DNA of 64,000 nucleotides. Origin: Cucumis sativus. Its lineage: Eukaryota > Streptophyta > Magnoliopsida > Cucurbitales > Cucurbitaceae. Of this stretch, positions 23,494 through 34,558 are shown piece by piece (position 1 is the stretch's first letter; each line of letters opens with the position of its first letter). The translations under genes were made by a program, and so were the position numbers. The stretch covers positions 26,616,272 to 26,680,271 of the forward strand of contig NC_026659.2 in NCBI RefSeq assembly GCF_000004075.3, read 5' to 3'. Below the pieces are notes generated by a model. That model saw only the letters and a list, made by a program, of their open reading frames with translations, had not been told where the DNA came from and did not search any database.

Positions 23494-25764
23494 TTAGGCG
23501 CAGGCAGAAGCTTTGAAGTCTTTGATGGAGACGAAGACGTAAGAATGAGGGGCAACCGATACAGCGGAAGTGGGATCGACAAGCTTCGGCTTCATTTTGG
23601 GAATTTCCAACATTGGTGTAAGTTGAAGAGGAGTTCCATTTAAAAGCATAACATCGCTTTGAATATCGCCATCTTTGGGTGTCAAATGATACTCTTCTCT
23701 TGCTTTTAATTTCTTGCCTACGAAATTTGGGTAAATGTTTCTGTCGTTTACAATCTTCACATCATGCGTTGTCGAATTTGACAGGTTGATTAGAAGAACA
23801 GTTACACCTTCCTGAAAATCATTGTTAAAGAAAACATTATTATGAAATTAAATACTTTAAACATTTGCAAAAAGGTTTTGAGTTTATTGATTGTTACGTC
23901 GTTTCTGGTGCAATGTGAATAAACACGAAGGTATGGAGAACTGTCATGGGATGCTGCCAGGACCTTCTTTCCCATTAATCTATGCCATAGTAGAGCACTG
24001 TTTTCAACCAAAAAAAAATGTTTAGTTACTAAATAAATGCTATAATGCTATAATGCTAAGTTAAATAGCTTACCTATAGTAATCTGGGTTAGGGATGAAA
24101 GTGGTGGTATTAAGCAAAGCATAATTTCCACCAATCAAGGCTTGTCTACAATAAACCTGATGATCGAATGATGCAGTCATCCCCAAATTATCCAAATACC
24201 TTGAATCAATAAAACATATAAAGAGTTAAATTCATTACTCTATATATATATATGTATTTATATAATTCAATGAAAAGAAAAGGAGTTGAGAAATTAACCA
24301 AAATCCATCAGCAAAAGTATGAGAAACAGTTTTGCCACCACTGTTATAAGCACCACCAGATTCACCAATCCAAGGCTTAGACCATGCGCCAAAGCTCTCT
24401 GAAACTTCCTTGGCTTCCTTAAATGTTTGAGCAATTTGGTCCAAATAATAAGGGTCTTGAACCTTATCTATAAGTGTAGGATCAACACCTGCATGATAAT
24501 CGTAGCATATACATTATTATCTAATTAGCATAATCTTTTCTAAAGAGATGAATGATTCAATTTTTATTTATTTACCTGCTCCAAGATTGTAAATATGGTG
24601 GGTGACTCCATCCACAACATTTGGTGCAGTGTTCTGAAGAAAGACTCTGAACCATTCTTTGTCAAAGAACCCGGCTGGTCCCAAGATTTTGGGTCTGTTG
24701 TTGGGATTAGGATACACTTCTTCCACTATTTTCCCCATTACTGTCAAGTCTTTACCATATTGGTCTGGCTCGAGCCTAGCCGAAACTCCAGTAGCAGAAA
24801 GCTCGTTCCCTGACAGTTGGATTATGGTAAAATTTGATTATATGTGTGTATATATTGAAAATTAAGGGAGTAAGAAGTTGATTTTTGCGAAACGATACCA
24901 AGTTCATAAGAATCGATTTTGTATCCTTTAGAGGCAGTATAACGAATTAAATCACGAGCATTTTGAGAATCCCAATCACCAACCCAATTGATAGTTCCAT
25001 CATTTGCTGGTTTTTTACCCTTTAAAGCATTTAAACCAAATGTAATACGAGCTCTGCAACAAACAACAACAAATCAGATTCATTAAACAAGAATAACATG
25101 TTTTGTCTTGTTTTTTCTAATGATGATTTGCTTGATTATTACTTACGATGTTTTGTTGAAAAAATCGTTAAGTTCATCCCATCGTTGCATAGTTAAACAA
25201 CCTTTGCTGAATCCAAACAAACCATCACTTTGTTTCCTCATTTCAGGACAATTCTTATATGACTTTCCAACTCTGTAAATGATTTGATCTTGAAGTGACC
25301 CTCCAACTCGGATTCTCAAAGGATTGAACTCTAAAAGATTATAAAAACAAGTCAAATTAAGTGAAGATAAAAACCCAAAATGCCAAATCTTAAAAGAAGG
25401 AAAAAAACTAACCCTTGATTGCTTCGGCCAAGATAATATTCTGAAGATCCTGTTAAAAAAAAACAGAGCAAGAACAGAACTTCCATGATCAGTAAATTAA
25501 GAAACAGATATGGAGAAGAAAATGGAGAAGACGAAGAAGAAGAAGAAGAGATACCAAATTAGGAATGCCAGCTTTTCCCCATGGGCATTGGCCATAATCG
25601 CATTTATTAGGAGGCCACCAATCTAAAGTAGCACAGATGAAATCGTCGTCAGTTTGAGCAATGGTGGTGACACCTTTGACTGAAACTTTAACGAACTCAG
25701 CAGAGGAGATGGTGAAGAAACAGAGGAGAGTGAGGAGGAGAGGTTTGGAAGTCATCGTTGCCAT
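23494..25764 (-). CDS. Heparanase-like beta-glucuronidase (glycoside hydrolase family 79)
   Basis: Nine exons (25764-25555, 25449-25413, 25330-25147, 25053-24899, 24809-24576, 24488-24299, 24199-24074, 23997-23898, 23811-23494) give 517 residues, near the family norm. An N-terminal signal peptide (about residues 1-22) directs secretion to the wall. GH79 plant enzymes remove (4-O-methyl)glucuronic acid, for example from arabinogalactan proteins. The GH-A catalytic pair is visible: the acid/base is Glu198 in ELGNEL and the nucleophile is Glu316 in PWIGESGG. Other family blocks are DWWPPNKCDYGQCPWG, LRIRVGGSLQD and RYTASKGYKI. The protein ends in a beta-rich C-terminal domain with HSYVFVSIKD. 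Exon 2 is only 37 nt. The gene is next to the LRR gene and divergent from nothing nearby. Confidence 0.92.
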
Positions 25765-25792
25765 GTGAAGTGAAGTGAAGTGAAGTGAAGTG
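25765..25792. repeat. Pentanucleotide microsatellite in GH79 leader
   Basis: About five to six copies of GTGAA (TTCAC on the gene's strand) abut the start codon of the GH79 gene directly. They would lie in its 5' leader. Confidence 0.85.
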
Positions 25793-26159
25793 TGAGGATG
25801 GTGATGACTGATGAGAGAAGGTTTGAGAATGGAAGGGGTATCTATAGAGATGGGTGAAAAGGCTAAACTTGGATTATTGTTATAACTGAAATTATTCCTC
25901 TGAATTTGGATTTGATTTCGAAAATTTTGTTACATTTGAATATAAAGATACGGAATGAGGGATTTAACATTTTGAATTGATCTTTTAAGTTTTTTAAGAT
26001 ATAAAAATCGGAATTGAATCTGTAGGATATATTTTGAATTTTCTTATCAATAATCGAAATCAATATGAAATATATATATATATAAATTGAAGTAAAATGA
26101 GAAGAATATCTAAATCATATAAAAAAAAGGAAAATTAGAATGGATAATCATTTCACCGA

Positions 26160-26320
26160 AAATAATTAAGGATATATCAAAATTTTAAAAAAAATTATAA
26201 ATATAGCAAAACTAGACTTCTATATAATTTGACAAATTTTGGTATATTTGCAAATTTTTTAAAATGTTGCTATATATTTAATTATTTTAAATCTAATTGC
26301 TAAATTGGCAACTACCCCTA
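26160..26320. repeat. MITE-like foldback repeat, copy 2 (internally deleted)
   Basis: It contains both terminal blocks ('aattttaaaaaaaattata', 'tttgcaaattttttaaaatg') and the flanking 'taattattttaaatctaattgctaaattggcaac' seen after copy 3. It lacks most of the 'gatagac' core, so it is a deletion derivative of the same family. Confidence 0.65.
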
Positions 26321-26500
26321 AAACATATATTTTTTAAAAAATAAAGATTAATTATCACCAAATTTTGAAAAAAATATATGTTTTTTTTTATTTTAATTTC
26401 AAATTTAAAATTAAATAATAATCAAATGTTAATTTTTGAAAAAGTTGATAAGCTGACTTTCTTTAAAATATTTCAGTTTCCGTTCCTTCTTGTCTCTCTT

Positions 26501-26568
26501 TATTTTTGTTTAGATCGTGTAACAAATATAAATTTATTTTTGTTTAGATCATGTAACAAATATAAAAT
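26501..26568. repeat. 34-bp tandem duplication
   Basis: Two 34-bp units starting TATTTTTGTTTAGATC lie head to tail and differ at two positions. No coding potential is seen. Confidence 0.85.
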
Positions 26569-27000
26569 ATTTGATATAAATTTGTCTACTTAAATTTAAG
26601 TGATAAAATTAAACTATGAAATGTGAAAAAGAATAGTTTAAATTTAAACATGAAAATAGTTGGTTAAACTTTTCTATTTTTAAAAAACTAAAAGAAAAGA
26701 AGAAATTAATACTCCAAGTTCTTTCATATTTGAAATAAAATAATGAAATTTATGGTGAGTAATAATTTGAGTTGAAGTATTCACGAGCATGTTACACCTT
26801 GATTTTTTTTGCAAATTATATGGAAGTAAAAATAAGTCTAATGACATTTGGGTAAATAAAAAGTAACTCTTTCTTTTTTGTAAATAAATTGATCTTTTAT
26901 TGATCTTAGGGCGAATAAATAGACGAAACATTTTTTAAGTGTTTTTGGAAGGATTCCATTTGATATCATAAAAACTTTTGCATCCATTTGAATAAAAAGA

Positions 27001-27078
27001 GGAACCTACAACCATAGGTATTTCTAGTTAAGTTTCGATGGAACCTACAACCATAGGTATTTCTAGTTAAGTTTCGAT
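27001..27078. repeat. 39-bp perfect tandem duplication
   Basis: Two identical 39-bp units starting GGAACCTACAACCATAGG are adjacent, so the duplication is recent. It lies just upstream (plus-strand sense) of the older 69-bp duplication. Confidence 0.9.
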
Positions 27079-27101
27079 GCAGAATTCCGATAGTGGATAT
27101 T

Positions 27102-27239
27102 CATTGTTGGTGTAAATCTTCTCTAGTTACGTATATCAAAAACCTATTAGAAGGGTATCAATGTACTATCCATTGACGGTGTAAATCTTCTCCAGTTAGG
27201 TATATCAAAAACCTTTTAGAAGAATATCTTTGTATCAAT
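27102..27239. repeat. 69-bp diverged tandem duplication
   Basis: The two copies start CATTGTTGGTGTAAATCTTC and CATTGACGGTGTAAATCTTC and share tatatcaaaaacc and ttagaag further on. They differ at around a dozen positions. Origin is unknown, and it could be a fragment of a larger repeat. Confidence 0.75.
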
Positions 27240-27740
27240 TTTATATCACTCATGTATCAAAATGGTCAAAATAGATACTAATAGTGTATCTATCCAATGT
27301 AAACCAGTTGTACCAAATGTATCAATCAATTCAAAGTTAAAATTATGTAATCAAATCATTTTATAATTAACCCACACTTGATCAAAGTACCATGCTTTAT
27401 TAAAATAATAATAAAACAAGAAAAAAAGAATGTTCTTCACTTGCTTGCTGGGCAGGCAGTAAGCATTGATAGCATCCTCTAGGCAAACATTCTTCTTTAT
27501 AATCTAAAATGCTTGTTCAAGTAATTTTATAAATTTAAACTAAAATAACAAGTAAATACCTAACAAAATTGTCAGTTTCATCTCAAGGATATGAAAACTA
27601 TAAAGCTACAATTTCCACAAATGGAAGAAGCATTTTTCTTTTTCTTTATAATTCCAAGAATAAGAACCCTTTGGGTTAAACATTAAAAGGAAAAAAAAAA
27701 AGAAGCTTCAAATTGAATAAAGAATGACAGGCGACGTCGT

Positions 27741-30700
27741 TTAAACAAGGAAATCTGTGTCTGAAACTTCAAGAACCTTGTGAAAACCTATTGGCTTTAC
27801 ACCTTGCCGGAAAGCATTACCGTCGATGAACCTATGAACCATCATATATAGAAAAAACAAATATTGGTTTCATAGCTGTAGTCAAGTGATAATGACAAGA
27901 AAAGAAAAAAAAGAAGAAGAAATAACTCACATCTCTTTCAATAGTGGATGTTTGTAAAATGCATCTGAGATTCTCCCACTAAATTGGTTGTAGCCCAAGA
28001 ACCTGTGAGTGAACAAAAATTCCTAGATTATGAATATCTTATGAGGAATAATGCATGCAACATAAACAAAAAAAAAGTTAGTCTATGATGGAGGAAAAAT
28101 AGAAGTAGTCGGTATTCTTATGAAGTGTAGCGTGAGGGAAATGCTTATGTAAGTGTTGGTCAAGACAACATGAAATGTGAAAAGACATGGAACAGAATTA
28201 CTAACATAGGCTTCGAAAAAATGATATTATCACATGCAGTATTGTGCTTTAAGCCTTTAACTATTGAGTGGCAAACAAAAAATATTTGCCTCTCGAGAGC
28301 ATGGAACTACGTTCTTAGTAGAAACACAATGGAAACTTTGTAAATCTGTTGTTTGTTTTTATTTTCTTTCCGTCTTTTTTTGCTTTTCTATTTTGGAGGG
28401 AGGCCATAGGTGTTGGGGATTGAGTTAAACAATAATTGTATTATCATCACCAGTTAAAATGCACTATGTATTTGTTCCAATAAACTTATTTCCCCAGTTA
28501 GCTATAACCTACGGTTGCCATAAATTTGTTCACCCTTATAATGCAATCATAATTAATCATCCAACTCTTATGGAGAAAAAGAAGGAAAAAAAAAGCTAAA
28601 TCAGCAAAGCTCTGCTTGCAGTTCCAGCTTAATTAAAATATTCTTAAACTACTGACAAGTGTAATGATCAAGTACTTACAAATAAGTCAGTCTTGGAATG
28701 CGGGCTAATTCAGCAGGAATTATTCCAGACATCTTGTTGTGTGATAGGTACCTGGCCCAAAAGGAAAAAGATAAATTCACTTCCATAAGACTCAAAAAGA
28801 ATATGTTCTATGACTAGAAAGTTATCGGGCTTCAAAATCCCATAGGAACTCATAAAGAAAGGAAGAAGGTGAAACATACAAGATTTCCAAGTTTGACAAA
28901 TTTGCAAGTTGCGCAGGAACGCCCCCAGTAAAATAATTATCATTAAGATACCTGCACATTACATATAGTTAGTCTAAATCGACAGTTGAACAATTTCCAA
29001 AGGGATAAAGGAAAATAAAACGTCGGAACAATTATAAATTTCAGACTACGCACAAGTTGCGAAGAGATTGAAAGCAGCCATCAACGCGTATGAGTTCCCT
29101 AATGGTGCCAACCAAGTGATTGTTACCAACATCCCTACCAGTAGCACAATCACAGTTATCAAATTGAGGTATATAACTAAATATGAGTTTTGTCAACGAT
29201 ATAAGAAAGTAAGTGAAATTTACAAGTGGCGAAGATGTTGCAGGGTGCCCAATTCAGGAGGAATTCGTCCAATGAAACGATTTTGTTGTAGGTGTAGGTA
29301 GCGAAGCTCTGGAAGACTAGCAAGCTCCCTTGGAATTTCTCCCTTGAAATTATTGAAGCTCAAATATCTACAAAATTTTTTGTCAACTACTAATATAACC
29401 ACACGTAAAACAACAAAGAGCCAAAAGAACCAGAAAATGATAAATCAACTGCAAGAAGTAGCATTACTTACAAATGAGTTAAACTCTTGAGTTCACCTAT
29501 TTCAGAAGGTATGACATCCTGCAGCTTATTCCACCTCAAGTTACTATGGGAGAACCAAACAAAAATCAGTAACAAATACTACAAATAGGAGTAAAAACAA
29601 CCCAAAAGCTCAGACTTCTGTAGCAAATGTGAAGGAAATTCTAGATGCGAATATGTAATTTTACACTCGAAGTGTTGGTGGCTTTAAAATTCTGTTTCCT
29701 ACTAAAACTAGATGAACTAGTATAGTTCCAAGTTGAGTTAGCAAACTGAATACAATAGAGAAATGGAAAGTATGCTGTATGCATAAATAAGAACATCAGT
29801 TCTCCAAAAGAATAAGACAAGGGACTTACAGTATCTGAAGACGCTTCAACCTTCCAATCTGAGGAGGAACCGGTCCAGTCAACTTGTTATTGTGGAAGTC
29901 CCTACAATAAGAAAACATTTAAACATTTTTTACTGAAGTGATCAAAACTATTTTCTCTCCATCAAAAGGAACCCAAGTTTGGAGATAAAAGACAGTAACA
30001 ACAATCATTGTGCAATCTATCAAAAGTTATGACAAAACACACAAACAGAGATGTTTTCCCATCTGTTAATTGCTTCATCGTATACAATCCTAATCATTTT
30101 ATTTTGATTTGGAAGTTTTCTTCAATTTCAGTCATCTTTCACCTTACCTAAATATAAAGATCCTAATTTGCTAATCTTCAGCACAATAATATACGGTAAC
30201 AAAAAGATTTCGCATTGGACGTGTAAACAAAATTCTCTAATACATTTAATGAAGGAAATACTTACAGCCTAGTAAGATCCAAGAGATTGGTTACAGCAGT
30301 GGGAAACGGGCCAACGATCGAAACAGCATAAACTTCCCTACAGCAGCAGATAAAACAACCCCAATTTAACTCATCATACAGATAATTGCCAACATATAAC
30401 AATAAAATGAACTCGGATAGAATCATAAGAAATGAATAAAAAAATAATGATCAATTTGATAAACAAAAAGAACAAACGAGGAAAAACAAAAAGCCTTGAG
30501 CTTGAATTTAATCATACAATTTAGTAACCACTCTATAATCTCCTTGAGTAGTACAAGTGACCCCAGACCAGGGAGGCAGATCCCCATCGCCACACGGATC
30601 ATCACCAACCCAAGAATACACCACTCTCCAGCCAAGAGAAGCCTTGATCTCATTCAATGCTTTCACTACAAAAAAAAAAAAAAAAAAAAACAAATCATTC

Positions 30701-30862
30701 AGTCCAATAAAACACGCAGAGAAGGAAAAAACAAATAAAGCAAAAAATGCTGGTGCTGTATATACCATCACGTTTAAGGGTTTTACAGAGAGTAAGATCG
30801 TTCAACAGAGAGAATGACAGAAAGCATAAACAAAACGCCGGCAGTGAAAGTCGCCGCGCCAT
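27741..30862 (-). CDS. Secreted leucine-rich repeat protein (At1g13910/At5g61240 type)
   Basis: Eleven exons (30862-30766, 30665-30518, 30337-30266, 29901-29830, 29543-29472, 29367-29224, 29134-29054, 28951-28880, 28751-28680, 28002-27931, 27831-27741) give 330 residues in one frame. There is a signal peptide, then KTLKRDVKALNEIKASLGWR, which is an LRRNT-type cap with the DPCGDGDLPPWSGVTC Cys motif. About ten 24-residue plant-type LRRs (LxxLxxLxLxxNxLxGxIPxxL) follow, then a cap ending in KVLEVSDTDFLV. There is no transmembrane helix or kinase, so it should be extracellular or endomembrane-luminal. Its function is not established, and ligand or wall binding is a guess from the fold. Most exons are exactly 72 nt, one repeat each. 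The 3' splice site of intron 1 has a run of about 21 U. Confidence 0.9.
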
Positions 30863-31379
30863 TGTTTCAGATCTGTGAGTTCCTTAACTTCAAGAAGTTA
30901 ATGGAATTCGAAAATGCAGAAAATGAAATCGATGTTTGAATCAATAGATCTGAGTGAAGAAAGAATTCCAAGAACTTGAGCGAAGCTCCAGTTTTTGTTT
31001 GTTTCACTACGAACTTGTTCTCGAACGCGGAAAAGCCGCTGTTCGTCGGTGGCTTCAATTAGGCTTCTTCTTATTATTTAAGATATAATAAACCATAATT
31101 GAAAGATGAGAAAGGTAATTTCTAACTAAAAAGATAAATGGATGAATTTAATTAAAATGATAATATATACATCGCCGTAATAATAAATTTATCATTTGAT
31201 TATGTTATTAGATTAAATTCGTTTTCATTTTTACCCCTGAACACTTCTAAATTTAATGCTCAATGGCATATTTAAGGGGGAAACACTCTTAAAGTTTTAT
31301 TTGATATATTTTAATTTTTTTTGTGACCTTTGAAAATTATTTAATAAGTTTAGAAAGTTTGAAATATAAAATGGGAAAT

Positions 31380-31650
31380 TTTGAATAGATACAATTTCAA
31401 CCCTAATTAAGGATATAGCAAAATTTTAAAAAAATTGCAAATATAGTAAAACTATCATTGATATACTTGTATCGCTAATAGACTTCGTATGGTCTATCTT
31501 TGATAGACCAATATTTGCAACATGGTCTATTGTTGATAGACTTATATCAATGATAGAATTTGACAAATTTTGTTATATTTGCAAATTTTTTAAAATGTTA
31601 CTATATGCTAAATTATTTTGAATCTAATTGTTAAATTTGCAACTACTCCT
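31380..31650. repeat. MITE-like foldback repeat, copy 3
   Basis: The fullest copy. The left arm 'atagcaaaattttaaaaaaa' with 'ttgcaaatatag' mirrors the right arm 'tatatttgcaaattttttaa'. The core repeats 'gatagac' and 'gtctat' in both orientations, giving nested foldbacks. It lies head to tail with copy 4. Confidence 0.75.
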
Positions 31651-31660
31651 ATAAAAAAGT

Positions 31661-31905
31661 AGGGTAATTATAATTGATGACCATTTTATGAATAATAATT
31701 AAGGATATAACAACATTTAAAAAAATTGTAAATATAGTAAAACTATCGCTATAGACTTGTATAGCCGGTAGATTAACAACATGGTATATCGGTGATAGAC
31801 TTCTATCATTGATAAAATTTGATAAATTTTGTTATATTTGCAATTTTTTAAAAACGTTGCTATATACTTAATTATTTTGTATCCAATGACTAAATTTACG
31901 ACTAA
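31661..31905. repeat. MITE-like foldback repeat, copy 4
   Basis: It starts 'gtagggtaattataattgat', nearly identical to the start of copy 1, and carries the same arms and core motifs. It is separated from copy 3 by only about ten bases. Confidence 0.75.
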
Positions 31906-33175
31906 TAAATTAAAATTTGATTTTGCCTTAATGTCCAAATTTAGTTTCTGATTTTTTCAATTAATTGTGAACTTGGTCCTTACAACTAGTTTATCATTAC
32001 TTTTTATTTCTTTTTTGTTTAACATTTTCATTATAAATTTTGAAAATATATTCGCATATTGTGTGTGTGTTTGCTTAAAAATTATTGTAATTAATTTTCA
32101 ATCAATAATAATTTCAATGAACTAAATTTAAATGTTATGATAATATAACAATTTAAAGTAAAAAACTAAAATTAAACAAATTTCAAAGTATATGAATAAA
32201 AATGGTATTTTAACTTTAAAAATAAAAAGATACATATGTACTTGAAGGAAAATCTTGAATACACCCTTGAACTTAAACTTTGTACAGGTGTCTAATAGAT
32301 TTGCAGTACTTCGTACCTTTATTAAAATTAATGAATTTTTCAATAAATTCAAATTTTAAAGATTGAGTCTAGGAAACTTTTTTGAAAAATAATGTCAAAT
32401 GGTTTAAATAACTATTAAATAAACAGAGAACGTATTCGATAACTATTTTATAACTTATAGAATACAACTAAGTCTCTAACTCGATTACAAAATTAAAAAA
32501 ACACACGACTATCGAACCAAAACAATAACCAAGTCAAGTTCTTTCGACTTTAATTATGTTAAGCTCAGAAAAGCAAACCCATAAAGCCAATTTTAAGTTT
32601 TGGTAAGTTTTTTTTTCATTATATGATTATAATTCAAGTTTAATCTTCCTAGTTGGATAAAAAATTTCTTTGGTAAGCTGCTCACAGCTCATTTGTGCTT
32701 ATTTGAACACATTGACTATCCACACTCAATTCCTCTTCACCCATGGTCACATCATATCATTTTATTTATTATTACTTATAATGTTTCATTCATTCAATGT
32801 CACATATTGAATAAAAAATAGGTAATATTTTGATGAAAATATTGGGAAAAAACCATCTGAACCGTTGAAAGTATAGATAGAATGATCAAAGGATGATGTG
32901 TACTTACATGAAAGCAAAAGCTCTAATGAAGAGTGAAAGTGATTGCCAACTATACCCTTGGCCAATGGGTGGCCCCTCAGCTCAGTCCTCATTTCATAAG
33001 GCCATAATAATAAATAATAAGTCCTAATCCTCAGCCTCTTCATGAGTCTCTTGCTCTGCATTTAAACTTGCTTCCCTTTCCTTTTCATCAATCTCTTCTC
33101 ATTGCTTTCATCTCCCAATTCTTTCTTTCTTCCTCTGCCCTTTTCTCTCTTTCTCTATCAGAAAACCTCTTGACA

Positions 33176-33523
33176 ATGAAAGCCTCTCCTTCTCTTTCTT
33201 CCTCGTCCTCGTCTTTTTCTGCCATTGGCCACCTCTTCATCATGATCATCTTGATAGTTCTACTCATCTTCGTCACCTCGTCCTCTTCCACAGCCATGCC
33301 AGATGCTTCTCCGACCACCTCTCTCCCCGAACTGCAGCTTCATCCTTGTGATGCTCTCACCCATGAAACCTCACGTTCTTTGTGTATTCATCTTCATACA
33401 GTTTACCAACATCGCCTACCTGTTCATGTCCTGCCGCCGTTGTTGACACGTAATGAGATTGATCCTCGGTACGGTGTTGAGAAGAGACTCGTGCCATCGG
33501 GGCCAAACCCTCTTCACAACTGA
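33176..33523 (+). CDS. CLE peptide hormone precursor (CLE9/CLE10 type)
   Basis: This single-exon prepropeptide has 115 residues. The ATG at 33176 is the first in frame; upstream codons are non-ATG. A hydrophobic signal segment spans about residues 15-34 (GHLFIMIILIVLLIFV). A variable, unconserved domain follows. The extreme C terminus is the dodecapeptide RLVPSGPNPLHN (104-115), preceded by EIDPRYGVEK and followed directly by the stop. The peptide is identical, as I recall, to Arabidopsis CLE9/CLE10. In Arabidopsis these act through CLV1-class/BAM receptors and HSL1 in xylem and stomatal lineage control. The family usually hydroxylates Pro4 and Pro7 of the peptide and secretes it to the apoplast. 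A secreted LRR gene lies 2.3 kb away, but no functional link is known. Confidence 0.93.
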   Translation: MKASPSLSSSSSSFSAIGHLFIMIILIVLLIFVTSSSSTAMPDASPTTSLPELQLHPCDALTHETSRSLCIHLHTVYQHRLPVHVLPPLLTRNEIDPRYGVEKRLVPSGPNPLHN

Positions 33524-34555
33524 TCAAGAGAGAAAGAAAGAGCAAAGAAAGAGCATGGGGAGAATCTTTCTTTATTAGAATTTAGAACAGTCATTTTATT
33601 AGCCATTTCTCTTCTCAGCAGTTCTTTTGATATATTCCAATAGTATATCATGCACGTCCCTTTTCTTTTTTTCTTTTTTTTTTTCCCTTCTTGAATCCTG
33701 TTAGTTAAGGATCGAGATGAATATTTAATCCTCGACCAAAAGTAGAAGAAGATTATGCTGATTAGTTAACGAGTTTTGTCCAATGTCGTATTGCCTTGTT
33801 TTGGGTTATTTGTTGCTATTTCCATTCTTGTTTTTGTGTCCAATCGTTCGAGTTTTGGCCTGTTATAAGTTTGCTCACAAAGAGAAGAACGTTATTGGGA
33901 GTTCATTTTGATGTAGAAAATGGCAAAAACAAGCATGGAAATGGCAAGGTATTTACTCTATGTTTTTACTTATTAAAAAAAAGGTCATAGGTGGCTGGGT
34001 CCGGAGGCAAGATTCAAAAGAAACCCATGAGTTTCATTAATTTTGGAGGTATAAGGTACAAAATACCGACATGGCAGGATTCATGAGGTTCTCTTTCTTT
34101 TGAGGGGTACTATGGAACTTTCATACCTCTTTTTCTCTTTTTTAGTTTATGGAATTAATGTAATTTTGCTGTATAGGCTGTACCTGTCTGAATCTATGGA
34201 AATACATATGTATGTAAAAGCTCCATTTGAGTTTTTCTTTCACATCTTGCCTTTTTCTCTTCCATTTTAATCAATCCATGAACAAAGAGAGAGAAAGAAA
34301 CAGTAACAACTACGAAAATGTTCAGCTCTTATTATTATCTAAATTTGAGTCAATCTATCTTCAACAAGATGAAGGGATACTTGTTTTTTCTTTGAAAGAA
34401 TATAAGCAAAGTTTTGTACTTGTTATACAACCTTACAAAACGAGAAAGAAAAAAAAAAAAAAAAAAGAAGACACCAACAAATAAAGAATGTTTGAACGAA
34501 ATCCTTCCAGATAGAAACAAAGTTGGAAGAGGTGGGCGAGAAAGAGCTTGTGTTT
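33524..34555. other. CLE 3' region to SNAP33 3' end
   Basis: Convergent 3' UTRs probably occupy both ends. A poly-A tract at about 34447-34466 and pyrimidine runs near 33661-33686 are the only notable features. No gene is seen. Confidence 0.5.
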
Positions 34556-34558
34556 GAT

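Larger units (their letters stand above)
25865..27740. other. Intergenic stretch with clustered tandem duplications
   Basis: This is the GH79 upstream region and the LRR 3' side. No gene is seen. It holds a short MITE-family copy (26160-26320) and three unrelated short tandem duplications (26501-26568, 27001-27078, 27102-27239). Confidence 0.5.
30863..33060. other. Intergenic stretch with two tandem MITE-like copies
   Basis: The LRR leader occupies roughly 30863-31060. From there to the CLE promoter I see AT-rich sequence with MITE copies 3 and 4 and no gene. Confidence 0.5.

Noticed and set aside
33068-33175. N-terminal extension of the CLE precursor
   Set aside because: The codon at 33068 is TTG, not ATG, and the signal peptide starts properly from the ATG at 33176.
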